This document shows, piece after piece, positions 54,849-63,091 of a DNA stretch of 64,000 bases (position 1 is its first letter; every line of letters starts with the position of its first letter). The stretch covers positions 62,001-126,000 of the forward strand of contig NZ_AUXV01000008.1 of NCBI RefSeq assembly GCF_001625575.1, given 5' to 3'. Origin of the DNA: Pseudoalteromonas luteoviolacea S2607. GTDB lineage: Bacteria > Pseudomonadota > Gammaproteobacteria > Enterobacterales > Alteromonadaceae. The notes beneath the pieces are model-generated. The model had not been told where the DNA came from and ran no database searches. It saw nothing but the letters and a program-made list of their open reading frames with translations. The translations under genes and the position numbers were made by a program.

Positions 54849-56789
54849 ATGGTTGTTCAATCCGATGAAGCACAACTCGAATTAGAGAAAGTGCTTGCAA
54901 GAAGCTTTTATCAAATGGGTGTTGCACTGCAAAATAATGAGGAAAATCTTGGCGATAGTTTGTCAAAACTGAATGATGTTTTGGATAGGGTCATTGCCTT
55001 AGATAAGTTTCGCTTTGTTAAGGCTTGCTTTGGTCTAAGTTGCAGTGAACTAAAGCTCATAGCACTGGTTTTTATCCAAGAGATTGAACCAGATTGTTTA
55101 ACGCCATACTTGGGGCTGACCTGGTATGAACATGGCCCTTATTTGAGCCTCGATAAATTACTGCTTTTGTCTAACCCTTCACCGCAAAAGCGCACCATGT
55201 TAAATTCAGGTATTTGTCACAAGCATGCATTTAAATGGGGGCTTTTTCAGTTGCAAGAGCAACTTGGGCTGACTCAAAGTGTTCGTTTGTTACCTGAGCT
55301 CCTGTCTTTTCTTCAGGCTAAAGAGGTTTTATTTTCAGAGGGCTGTGTGGCCTCATATCCTTACAATACTTCGGTAGATTGTGCTTTTTCATGGTTTAAA
55401 GGTCAACAAAGCCTAATAGACAGCAATCGTTTTTGTGTCATAGATAATGGCGATGTCAATTTCATTCGTTGGTATGTTGAGCAACTCGCTAACGCGCAAT
55501 CAGCACTAGTGAGTTGTATGCCATTTGATATGCCAAGTGAGGTAGCTAAGACCACTATAATCAAAAGCCTATCGGCGCTGCTTTTGGCATCAGCGGGCAA
55601 AAAAGTATTTGTTGTTTTACCCAAATGGGTTAGCCGTTACTTAGTAGCGGACAGCGAGCAATTTGAATTGTTAAAAGCACAGGGAAATTTGTACTTTTTC
55701 TTTTCAAATGAGGCACAGGCTTCGGCATTGTCAAAGGTATGCGCTTTTATTCCCAAAGCGCCAACTATCGATGCGCTAGCACAAATATGGTTAGCGTTAT
55801 CTAACAGGCATGCGCCGAGCACCGAAGATAGAAATAATGCTAGGCAAGTGGCTATTAGATACCCAGTCCCCATATACAAGATGTCAGATATTGCATTTGA
55901 AGCGCTTGAACAGCCGAGTTCACAGTTTTGGCAAGTGTTAAAAAGTGCGTGTCTAAAAGAACAACAAAAAGGGCCCGAAGGGCTAGCAACTCTGACAGAG
56001 TCTAGGTTTAAACTCAAGGATATGGTGCTATCCGAAGCCGTTAATCAACAGCTTCATGAGTTAGTGTCACGCATTAATTATCAATCCGAATTAAAAAGCA
56101 GGCTACCGAGATTTACAGAAGGCTGTAAGGCGCTTTTTTGGGGGCGTCCGGGCACCGGAAAGTCTATGGCGGCGGAGGCGATAGCAGGAGAGTTACAGCT
56201 TCCCATTTATGTAGTCAATCTAGCAAATATCGCCAGCAAATGGATTGGAGAAACAGAAAAACACCTGGCTAAGTTATTTGACGAAGCTGAGCGATACAAT
56301 GCGGTATTGATGTTTGATGAGGCGGATGCGGTATTTGCCAAGCGAAGTGAGGTTGAGTCTAGTCACGATAAAAACGCCAATATGGGCGTCAGTTATCTTT
56401 TACAAAGAATGGAGAGGTATTCCGGTTTACTGCTGTTGAGTACGAACCTCAAAGCAAATTTAGACGACGCATTTCTCCGTCGTTTTCACAGTGTCGTTGA
56501 GTTTACTTTGCCTGATCCAAGCCAGCGGCTTTCGATATGGAAGCGTGTGATTGGAAGCAATGCAAGTGAAGAGCTCCTAACAGGTATTGAGGGGCTGGCT
56601 AAACGATTTGAACTCAGTGCTGCACAAATCATTAATATTACTGAAACCGCGTTACTGCAAAGCCTAATGCTGAATCAAACGAGCATAAAAAGGGAAAATA
56701 TTGCTAAAGCCCTACTTAGAGAGTTGTCGAAACAGCATGAGGGCTTTATGGCGCAACACGAAATTAAAGCTTGGCTAGAAGGAAACTAA
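54849..56789 (+). CDS. AAA+ ATPase of contractile-injection-system type
   Basis: The product is 646 residues. An N-terminal regulatory half of about 370 residues shows helix-rich regions and a winged-helix-like segment. The C-terminal AAA+ module has Walker A GRPGTGKS (432-439), Walker B VLMFDEADAVF (Asp490, Glu491), sensor 1 LLLLSTNLKANLD, and arginine-finger region DDAFLRRFHSVVEF. This is the CDC48/FtsH-like class present in every eCIS locus (Pvc15/Afp15). There it is thought to aid particle assembly or loading. Placed directly before the DUF4255 gene (two-base gap), as in PVC/Afp clusters. ATG start follows GGGGTGAG. Confidence 0.85.
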   Translation: MVVQSDEAQLELEKVLARSFYQMGVALQNNEENLGDSLSKLNDVLDRVIALDKFRFVKACFGLSCSELKLIALVFIQEIEPDCLTPYLGLTWYEHGPYLSLDKLLLLSNPSPQKRTMLNSGICHKHAFKWGLFQLQEQLGLTQSVRLLPELLSFLQAKEVLFSEGCVASYPYNTSVDCAFSWFKGQQSLIDSNRFCVIDNGDVNFIRWYVEQLANAQSALVSCMPFDMPSEVAKTTIIKSLSALLLASAGKKVFVVLPKWVSRYLVADSEQFELLKAQGNLYFFFSNEAQASALSKVCAFIPKAPTIDALAQIWLALSNRHAPSTEDRNNARQVAIRYPVPIYKMSDIAFEALEQPSSQFWQVLKSACLKEQQKGPEGLATLTESRFKLKDMVLSEAVNQQLHELVSRINYQSELKSRLPRFTEGCKALFWGRPGTGKSMAAEAIAGELQLPIYVVNLANIASKWIGETEKHLAKLFDEAERYNAVLMFDEADAVFAKRSEVESSHDKNANMGVSYLLQRMERYSGLLLLSTNLKANLDDAFLRRFHSVVEFTLPDPSQRLSIWKRVIGSNASEELLTGIEGLAKRFELSAAQIINITETALLQSLMLNQTSIKRENIAKALLRELSKQHEGFMAQHEIKAWLEGN

Positions 56790-56790
56790 C

Positions 56791-57426
56791 ATGGACCCCA
56801 AAATTGTTTTTAAAGTGCAACAGGCGCTTAAAACTTTCATAAACGAACGGATCTTGGCTGTGGATCTCGATATTGAAAGTGTTCAAAACACAGAGATTGC
56901 ATTGAGTTTTGTGGCACCAGATAAGAATTTTTATGATAAGACTGTCAGTGATGAGCCTACCGTAAATTGCTACCTGATTGGTATAGCTGAAGATGTTACG
57001 AGGCGGCAAAGTGAACCACCTAGAACTTACTTAAATACCGCGCAAACACACCGAGTTTACCAAAAAGAGCCGAGGTTTGTTTCCCTTACCTATATGCTCA
57101 CTGTATGGAGTAAAGCAGAGGCGGGAAGCGCTGAATTAGAGCATTTGGTGCTCAGCTATTTGCTTTGTGGCCTTGGTGCTTACGACTTTTTACCTGAAGA
57201 GATTTTAAATAGCTATGGTGTAGAAGACAAACCATACGGTATTAGAACGCAACTCTTCGGCAATGAGCATAGTGAAAAGGTAAGTGGACAGGTTTGGCAG
57301 GCGCTGGGTTCAACACCAAAACCTACACTGTTGCTTTCTCTATCTGTTCCAGTTCCTGTATTTACCCCGGATATATTGCCAGTTATTCAAGAAATCGAAA
57401 CAGATATGGAAAATAAATCAACTTAA
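56791..57426 (+). CDS. DUF4255 (Pvc16-like) tail-cap protein
   Basis: The product is 211 residues. The N-terminal helix (KIVFKVQQALKTFINERIL) leads into a beta-rich core with VNCYLIGIAEDVTRRQSEP, FVSLTYMLTVWSK and LEHLVLSYLLCGL, and ends in LLLSLSVPVPV. This is the DUF4255/Pvc16_N family, which forms the cap or terminator ring at the distal end of contractile injection particles (Afp16/Pvc16). No signal peptide. Two bases after the AAA gene, so the pair is coupled. Its presence is the strongest single marker for an eCIS-like system here. Confidence 0.83.
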   Translation: MDPKIVFKVQQALKTFINERILAVDLDIESVQNTEIALSFVAPDKNFYDKTVSDEPTVNCYLIGIAEDVTRRQSEPPRTYLNTAQTHRVYQKEPRFVSLTYMLTVWSKAEAGSAELEHLVLSYLLCGLGAYDFLPEEILNSYGVEDKPYGIRTQLFGNEHSEKVSGQVWQALGSTPKPTLLLSLSVPVPVFTPDILPVIQEIETDMENKST

Positions 57427-57523
57427 GTTTCCATACGATTGTACGCCAATCAAAACAGCTATTCATAGTCATTATGAGTAGTTGCGCTTCTTCACATAAA
57501 CGATTAATCACCAAAGGTAAAAT

Positions 57524-59587
57524 ATGAAACATTCAGAGCTTAATACGGAGCTTAGAGGCTATTTTGAAAACGGGGACATCCCGACTGAGGACGAATTTCG
57601 CAAACTCATCGACGCAGCGACAGATAATCGAACCACATTCAGTTTAGTGGCGCACATCTTTGGCATGATCGTAGATTGTGCTGTTACAGAGCCGCTAGCA
57701 GATTTGAACGGAGATCTGGCCGAAGTGCTGGCGCAATATCAGCTGGCTGTCGGCGAATCCGTGCTTTTATACCTACAGGATAACCAGTCAGAAAATGGCG
57801 TATACAAGTTCGGTTATCGTCAAGAGGATAGCGGGGTTATTGCGACTTTGACCAAGCAAGCGATCGATGAGTTTGATGGCATGTTAGTTAAAGCTAATCG
57901 TTCGAAAGATAATGACGCAAGTTTTTATCATTATGTCAGTAATGAAGCTGGACAAAACTTGCAGTGGGAAAAAGTTGAAAATTTTGATGTCCCAGATTAT
58001 TACGCGTCGAGCTTTAGAAATGCCCGTTTTCCTGAATCGGTTGACTTGACCCAAGGAGGCATGTCAACAAACTCTGTTTTAACCGCGAGTCGCATTGTTG
58101 GTAATGGCTATGACATCACTAATTTAAATAATGCCAGTTTACCTTCCCAAGTGGATTTAACGGTGATTGCCGATGATTCGAAAGTAAAAGCGAAATACTT
58201 TGAAGGTAGCGGGAGTTTACTGACTTCTCTGAATGCCAATGAATTGAAGGGTGGGCAAGTACCTTCAGATATGTTGGATTTTGCGCAAATAACAGATATT
58301 CGCGATGGCAGTTCAGAGAAAGTACTCAATGCCGATCACGGCCAATGGTTAAACCAAAAGGTGGATAGAGTTGCTAACCCGCTACTAAGCCCTGTTAATG
58401 TCGTATGTGTAGAGACAGAGGCTGATATTAACCTGTCATCTGCACCCAATCAAATAGATGGTGTGACATTACAACCCGGCGATTTGGTGTTGTTAACCGC
58501 GCAATCAAATTCGGCTGAAAATCGTATTTGGCAATATGATGCCAATGCTAAGCTCGTTGAACCGGATTCTGCTCATGCGATTTTATTACGTCACGGTTAT
58601 GCAGTGGAGATACAAAAAGGCGCAAGGCACCAGCATAAAGTGTTTGTATTGCTCTCGCGATTTGAAAATGCTGATGGCGAAATAGACAACGGGTGGCAGC
58701 CCAGTGCGCAGATAACGCTTGCGGGCATGGGGATTCAAGTTACTAACAATCAACATGCGGCCGATATTGCATCTTCCGCGGATGTCGAATCCGAACGGGC
58801 TTATAAACTGCTTGATGCAGCGCTGTTTAAACAAAAACTTACTGCGTCTGAGCAAGGGATAACGGCTGACTACACCACTAAGATAAATGAACAAAAGGAT
58901 CGTATTGACAGTATTTTACATGCCAGTGATGCGGATGCAGATTCTTTTAAAGAGATAGTGGACTTAATTAACTCAATAGATACGGAATCGGATGCCGCAT
59001 TTGCAACTTATGTACTCGAAAATGACGCCCGAAGCCAAAAAATAGAAGAAGATCTAGACGGGGAAATTACGACAAGGCAGCAACAGGTTGCAGGGTTGCA
59101 GTCTAGTATTCAGCTAGAGGTCTCTACTCGTACTGCTGAATCAGCCAATCGCTATACTAAAGCGGAGTCAGACCAGCGATTCTTAAAATCACTCAACACT
59201 AAACTCGTTGGCCAAGTAGATATTACTGAAGCGACTTTTAATGGCGATATGAATGTAACCGGTGCAATCACTGCAACTAACGATGTTACTGCATTTTCAG
59301 ATGAGCGCTTAAAGTCGGATATTAAAAATATCGAAAATGCACTGGATATTGTCAATAAACTCGATGGGGTGACTTTTGAGCGTGTGGATTTCGACGATAG
59401 CAGGCGTTATACCGGCTTAGTTGCACAGCAAGTTAAGGGGGTTTTTCCTGAAGCTGTTCATCAAGATGGAGAGTATTACTCGGTTGCTTACGGCAATTTG
59501 GTTGGGCTACTGATTGAAAGTATAAAAGAGCTCAACGGTAAAGTTGCTAGCCTACAAAGTAAGCTAGTTACGCTTGATTCCAAATAG
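57524..59587 (+). CDS. Tail-fibre protein with C-terminal self-cleaving S74 chaperone
   Basis: The product is 687 residues. An N-terminal attachment module is at about 1-35 (LRGYFENGDIPTEDEFRKLIDA), shared with the 132-residue protein at 62652. Two copies of a fibre module follow, ending in VLLYLQDNQSENGVYKF (about 85-100) and VLLTAQSNSAENRIWQYD (about 325-345). Then coiled-coil helices (about 455-550, KINEQKDRIDSI). The intramolecular-chaperone domain, peptidase S74, covers the last 96 residues: SDERLKSDIK with Ser592 and Lys597 as the catalytic pair (spacing +5 as in endosialidase), then YTGLVAQQVKGVFPEAV and YGNLVGLLIESIKEL. The chaperone would trimerise the fibre and cut itself off. Preceded by AAAGGT. 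Confidence 0.85.
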   Translation: MKHSELNTELRGYFENGDIPTEDEFRKLIDAATDNRTTFSLVAHIFGMIVDCAVTEPLADLNGDLAEVLAQYQLAVGESVLLYLQDNQSENGVYKFGYRQEDSGVIATLTKQAIDEFDGMLVKANRSKDNDASFYHYVSNEAGQNLQWEKVENFDVPDYYASSFRNARFPESVDLTQGGMSTNSVLTASRIVGNGYDITNLNNASLPSQVDLTVIADDSKVKAKYFEGSGSLLTSLNANELKGGQVPSDMLDFAQITDIRDGSSEKVLNADHGQWLNQKVDRVANPLLSPVNVVCVETEADINLSSAPNQIDGVTLQPGDLVLLTAQSNSAENRIWQYDANAKLVEPDSAHAILLRHGYAVEIQKGARHQHKVFVLLSRFENADGEIDNGWQPSAQITLAGMGIQVTNNQHAADIASSADVESERAYKLLDAALFKQKLTASEQGITADYTTKINEQKDRIDSILHASDADADSFKEIVDLINSIDTESDAAFATYVLENDARSQKIEEDLDGEITTRQQQVAGLQSSIQLEVSTRTAESANRYTKAESDQRFLKSLNTKLVGQVDITEATFNGDMNVTGAITATNDVTAFSDERLKSDIKNIENALDIVNKLDGVTFERVDFDDSRRYTGLVAQQVKGVFPEAVHQDGEYYSVAYGNLVGLLIESIKELNGKVASLQSKLVTLDSK

Positions 59588-59602
59588 CAGGGGTGAAGCA
59601 CT

Positions 59603-61627
59603 ATGACTTTACAAAGTAATGGACCGATCTCTTTAGAGGATATTGGTGATGAGTACCGCGATACTTTACCTTATGAGTTAGGCTTTTATAGCGAGCACGT
59701 GGAAAAGTCGCCTGGAGAAACCATTGCCATCAGTGAATTTTACGGCAGGTCCGCCATGACGATTCGACTGCTGGACAAAACGTTTGAAGTTTACACTCAA
59801 CGTAAAGCGATTATCCCAATTGCGAATATTCTTGCCGGTAGCTTCGATGAATACAGTAATGGTAATGACCCAGTCAACCTCATTACAGTGCAAAATGCCC
59901 AATTTGGCACAGTCAGGATTGATGGTGCGAACGTGGAGTTTACGTCGACGAATATTGTAGGCAGTGCCGCTCGTTTTGATTATACGGTTGAGAACAGTAG
60001 TGGCATTAGGAAAACGCATTTTGTAACTATGTCTGTCATCGCGGTTCCGCCAATTGTGTGTAATCCAGATACCTTTAGTTTACAACAAGGTGAAGCATTA
60101 CTGATCAGCAAGCAGCAACTTACCCACAATGATGAAGATGGCTCGGGTACTGGGCTGACATTAACTTCAGTAAGTAACGCGCAAGGTGGTACGGTGTCGT
60201 TGAGCGGTAATACAATTACCTTTACCTCAACAGGGCTCGCTGAACAGCCTGCACAATTTAACTATCACGTGCGCAATGGCCACGGCGTTGAGCAAACGGG
60301 CATTGCATACATTAATGTTACTCCTCTGCCAGAGTTAGAATCGTTTGTATATAGGACCCAGCAACAGGCTGAGCAAGCTCGTCAAAGCTATAGCCCTCCG
60401 ACGATGCAGGACATATTCAACAATTGGGCACGATTCAATGGCAATGAGTACTTTACAAACAAACAAGATGCGGAATCCCGAGGCAGCTCAAATGCGACAG
60501 CTTGGTACTACAACGCATCTTCTGACAGTGTTGTTATGCCACTTAATGTCTCGCCACCTAACGGGTTCGTGTCATCAGAAAAAGTCGATAACTACACCTT
60601 AGAGGCCACACTGTCTTCGGATAATAGCGACAACGATACGATTGGGGTTGTGGCAGCTTTTGTTCGAGAAGGGAGCGTCAACTATGTACTGACTTTGGTA
60701 TTGAATACTGGCGGTACGCCGCCAGGCTCCACAGGGTGTGGCGTGTACTTTGGCTATGTAGGTGTAGGCAGTGGGTCAGATAAATTGCTCGGCCAATATA
60801 ATATTGGCACCGGTGGTGGGTGGAATAGCAAAAAAGTCCGCGTCAAAGTGCAAAGGCAAGGGGATATTTTCAAGTTTTATGTGACCCCTTGGAACCAATT
60901 AAATGACTTTCAATCCGCCAGTGAAATTGTTGTGGACTTGAATTCAGACTCTGCACTGCATCGCTTTAAAGGCAAGCAGTCATATGGTTACATTACATAT
61001 TCACAGCCAAATTCTACGTATCTTGACACAGATCTGCGCGGCGGATTAGATGTCTCTAAAATTTATGATGCGCAAAATAACACTGTTTGGGAATATATTA
61101 ACGGTAATTGGCAGCAGATATCTGGCAGTTTGCAAAGTCACTTAGGCTTTATTCGAAAAGTGTTCAACCCATCGAGTAAAGAACGGTTCTTAATCGCACA
61201 AAACTTGGTCACATATTTGGGTAAGCTGGTCGAAAATAACCAATGGGACAACAGCAAGTTGCTAGATGAGCGCCAAAATGTGCTGTATGACCAAGATGTT
61301 GCACAAAATGGTGCACCTGCAAGCCGACGAGTTGTGGCGCTTTATACCGCTGGTAAAGAGGAAAAGAACTATCTAAATGGAAAGGCGAGTGTATCTACAA
61401 CCTCCGCGCATAGCCACAATGCCTCAAGCCCAGGGTTCAACAATATCGGTGGCAAAAATTGGTTTGCTGATAACGGTATTGATCTCAACATCACCGACTT
61501 TACTCAAGGTACAGTCGCGTTCGAAGGGGGCATTGTTGGACGCATTACCAGCATTGGTAACGACAATGGCACAAGTGCGTTTATCCACTACCAAGTGACA
61601 GGCTATCGCCTTTTCGATAGAAGCTAA
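59603..61627 (+). CDS. Large tail-associated fibre/adhesin protein
   Basis: The product is 674 residues. The N-terminus follows the phage-tail pattern of a GPISLEDIGDEYRDTLP segment and SEFYGRSA (compare GPISMSDFYG in tail proteins). Two cadherin-like (VCBS/tandem-95) modules follow at about 55-150 and 150-240. Then a middle region of about 250 residues with a lectin-like beta-sandwich (TLEATLSSDNSDNDTIGVVAAF, VRVKVQRQGDIFKFYVTPW), and a C-terminal part ending in TSAFIHYQVTGYRLFDRS. It starts 15 bases after the S74 fibre gene. Probably the particle's receptor-binding adhesin. No signal peptide, as expected for a cytoplasmically assembled particle. Confidence 0.7.
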   Translation: MTLQSNGPISLEDIGDEYRDTLPYELGFYSEHVEKSPGETIAISEFYGRSAMTIRLLDKTFEVYTQRKAIIPIANILAGSFDEYSNGNDPVNLITVQNAQFGTVRIDGANVEFTSTNIVGSAARFDYTVENSSGIRKTHFVTMSVIAVPPIVCNPDTFSLQQGEALLISKQQLTHNDEDGSGTGLTLTSVSNAQGGTVSLSGNTITFTSTGLAEQPAQFNYHVRNGHGVEQTGIAYINVTPLPELESFVYRTQQQAEQARQSYSPPTMQDIFNNWARFNGNEYFTNKQDAESRGSSNATAWYYNASSDSVVMPLNVSPPNGFVSSEKVDNYTLEATLSSDNSDNDTIGVVAAFVREGSVNYVLTLVLNTGGTPPGSTGCGVYFGYVGVGSGSDKLLGQYNIGTGGGWNSKKVRVKVQRQGDIFKFYVTPWNQLNDFQSASEIVVDLNSDSALHRFKGKQSYGYITYSQPNSTYLDTDLRGGLDVSKIYDAQNNTVWEYINGNWQQISGSLQSHLGFIRKVFNPSSKERFLIAQNLVTYLGKLVENNQWDNSKLLDERQNVLYDQDVAQNGAPASRRVVALYTAGKEEKNYLNGKASVSTTSAHSHNASSPGFNNIGGKNWFADNGIDLNITDFTQGTVAFEGGIVGRITSIGNDNGTSAFIHYQVTGYRLFDRS

Positions 61628-61661
61628 GACCCTCACTTTTTATTCTCTGTTATCACTGTGC

Positions 61662-61707
61662 AAAGCGAATTTTGGTATGAAGCCATGGGTAGTAGTTCGC
61701 TTTTTTT
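61662..61707 (+). terminator. Terminator-like hairpin after the 674-residue fibre gene
   Basis: AAAGCGAA / TTCGCTTT with a 26-base loop leads into a seven-T run. The long loop makes it a weak terminator, and with a NusG-family antiterminator present it may be bypassed. Confidence 0.5.
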
Positions 61708-61769
61708 CACTTTAATTTTTAACGTGTAGCTATTTAAAAAGTTTAGCTACCTAAACCAAGGAGGCCATA

Positions 61770-62189
61770 ATGGCACAGAAAACACTTTCTGGTATTCTCG
61801 CAGCCATTGATGCTGAGCAAATCGCAGTAAATATGACTGCAACAAAATCACTTTATAGATACACAGGTATCGTTGACCGCGTTAATGTAGTTAAAGCAGA
61901 TGCGAATGTTGATTTGTCTACAGCCAACAATGATAACTTTTTAACCAACACTTTAAACCTTGCAGACGGAGAGAAGATACTACTAACTAAGCAGTCTACA
62001 CCTTCTCAAAACGGCGTTTATCAAAGAATATCGGATACCCTGAATAAGATTACCTATCCAAATATTGAGCTTGGCAACCTTGTTGAGCTGCTGGGCACGC
62101 CGCCAACATCATCCACCGAGTTCTACAAACTTATGGAAGGCGACCAGTGGGGGAAAGTCCTAATAACTGATGGTGCGGTTGTCGTGTAA
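61770..62189 (+). CDS. Small fibre-module protein
   Basis: The product is 139 residues with an ideal AAGGAGG ribosome site. After an N-terminal helix it consists of one copy of the fibre module: VDLSTANNDNFLTNTLNLADGEKILLTKQSTPSQNGVYQRISD. In phage tail fibres this reads as DGVxLxxGDRVLLKxQTxxxxNGIYxV. No membrane segment or signal peptide. Probably a fibre-bound accessory or interchangeable tip subunit, or a fibre-assembly factor. Its relation to the 118-residue and 687-residue proteins is clear from the module. Confidence 0.68.
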   Translation: MAQKTLSGILAAIDAEQIAVNMTATKSLYRYTGIVDRVNVVKADANVDLSTANNDNFLTNTLNLADGEKILLTKQSTPSQNGVYQRISDTLNKITYPNIELGNLVELLGTPPTSSTEFYKLMEGDQWGKVLITDGAVVV

Positions 62190-62243
62190 CCGAGTCGGCC
62201 AAGTGAAAAGCTTGGCCTATTTGATCTTGAGAGGCCCTGAAAC

Positions 62244-62600
62244 ATGGCTTTTGACTATCTAAACGTTAACGTATTACTTGATTGCTTTGGTACCCATCAA
62301 AAACACCTTGAACGCTACATTGGTTTCCTTGGCACAGTCGACACCGTATTTGAAAGTGCCCAATTACTGGATGAACCCCTACCGCCGAGGTATTGGCAGA
62401 CAACAGTGCTTTTAATTGGTCAACAAGACGAAACTCAAAATGGATTGTATGAAATTACCGAAATGGGGCTTTGGCGGCGTGAACAGAGGGAGTTTGAGGT
62501 AGGCAACGTCCTTGCGTTACAAGGCGAGTCAGGTCAGTTTTTTAAACTGGTTGACTTGAATGCGAATAAACAAAGGTGGCAAGCATTCAATCTCCCATAG
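62244..62600 (+). CDS. Small fibre-module protein
   Basis: The product is 118 residues. It carries the same module as the preceding gene: TTVLLIGQQDETQNGLYEITEMGLWRREQREFEVGNVLALQGESGQFFKLVDLN, including the Trp-Arg repeat that follows the Asn-Gly-(hydrophobic)-Tyr turn. A GGCCAAG / CTTGGCC hairpin (62197-62217) lies just upstream. Start preceded by GAGAGG. Probably paralogous to the 139-residue protein. Confidence 0.66.
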   Translation: MAFDYLNVNVLLDCFGTHQKHLERYIGFLGTVDTVFESAQLLDEPLPPRYWQTTVLLIGQQDETQNGLYEITEMGLWRREQREFEVGNVLALQGESGQFFKLVDLNANKQRWQAFNLP

Positions 62601-62651
62601 TTCACCTGTTCCCGATCATTATCCAGAGTATAAATTAATTGAGAATTTAAT

Positions 62652-63050
62652 ATGGCAGGGCTTTTGAGAAAAACGCTAAAGTCATTTTTCCGTCGAGGCG
62701 CTAAGCCTACAGAATCCCAATTTGCGAAGCTGATCGATGCCTGTGTGCTGCATGAAGAAGACGGCATTTGCAAACGAGACTCGGGTATTGAAATAACCGA
62801 AAACCTCATCGTCAAGGGCAGCTTGATTGTAGACGGTACATTCTGGTTAGCCGCACAGCCAAAATCAGCAAATAAGCCTAGTGAAGCTCCCAACCTCGAT
62901 CAGGCTCCAATGGGCGCTATTTACTTATGGTTTGGTGAAGAATTGCCTCGCGGGTTCGGTGTTTGTGATGGTAAGGAAGGGCGGCCACTTATCACCGCGC
63001 CAAATCATGAATCGGGTAGGTTGAATTACATCATTAGACTGACCGAGTAG
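62652..63050 (+). CDS. Tail-collar domain fibre protein
   Basis: The product is 132 residues. The N-terminal module (LKSFFRRGAKPTESQFAKLIDA) is shared with the S74 fibre at 57524. A short beta strand region (IEITENLIVKGSLIVDGTFWLA) and a Pro-rich linker follow. A tail-collar-like motif closes the protein: MGAIYLWFGEELPRGFGVCDG, matching the GxIxxWxGxxxPxGWxxCDG consensus of phage collar/fibre tips. Weak ribosome site. This looks like a truncated or minimal fibre joined to the same baseplate point as the large one. Confidence 0.72.
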   Translation: MAGLLRKTLKSFFRRGAKPTESQFAKLIDACVLHEEDGICKRDSGIEITENLIVKGSLIVDGTFWLAAQPKSANKPSEAPNLDQAPMGAIYLWFGEELPRGFGVCDGKEGRPLITAPNHESGRLNYIIRLTE

Positions 63051-63091
63051 CGCAAGTTATTGCCCTAGAAGAATCAGAATAGAAAACCACA

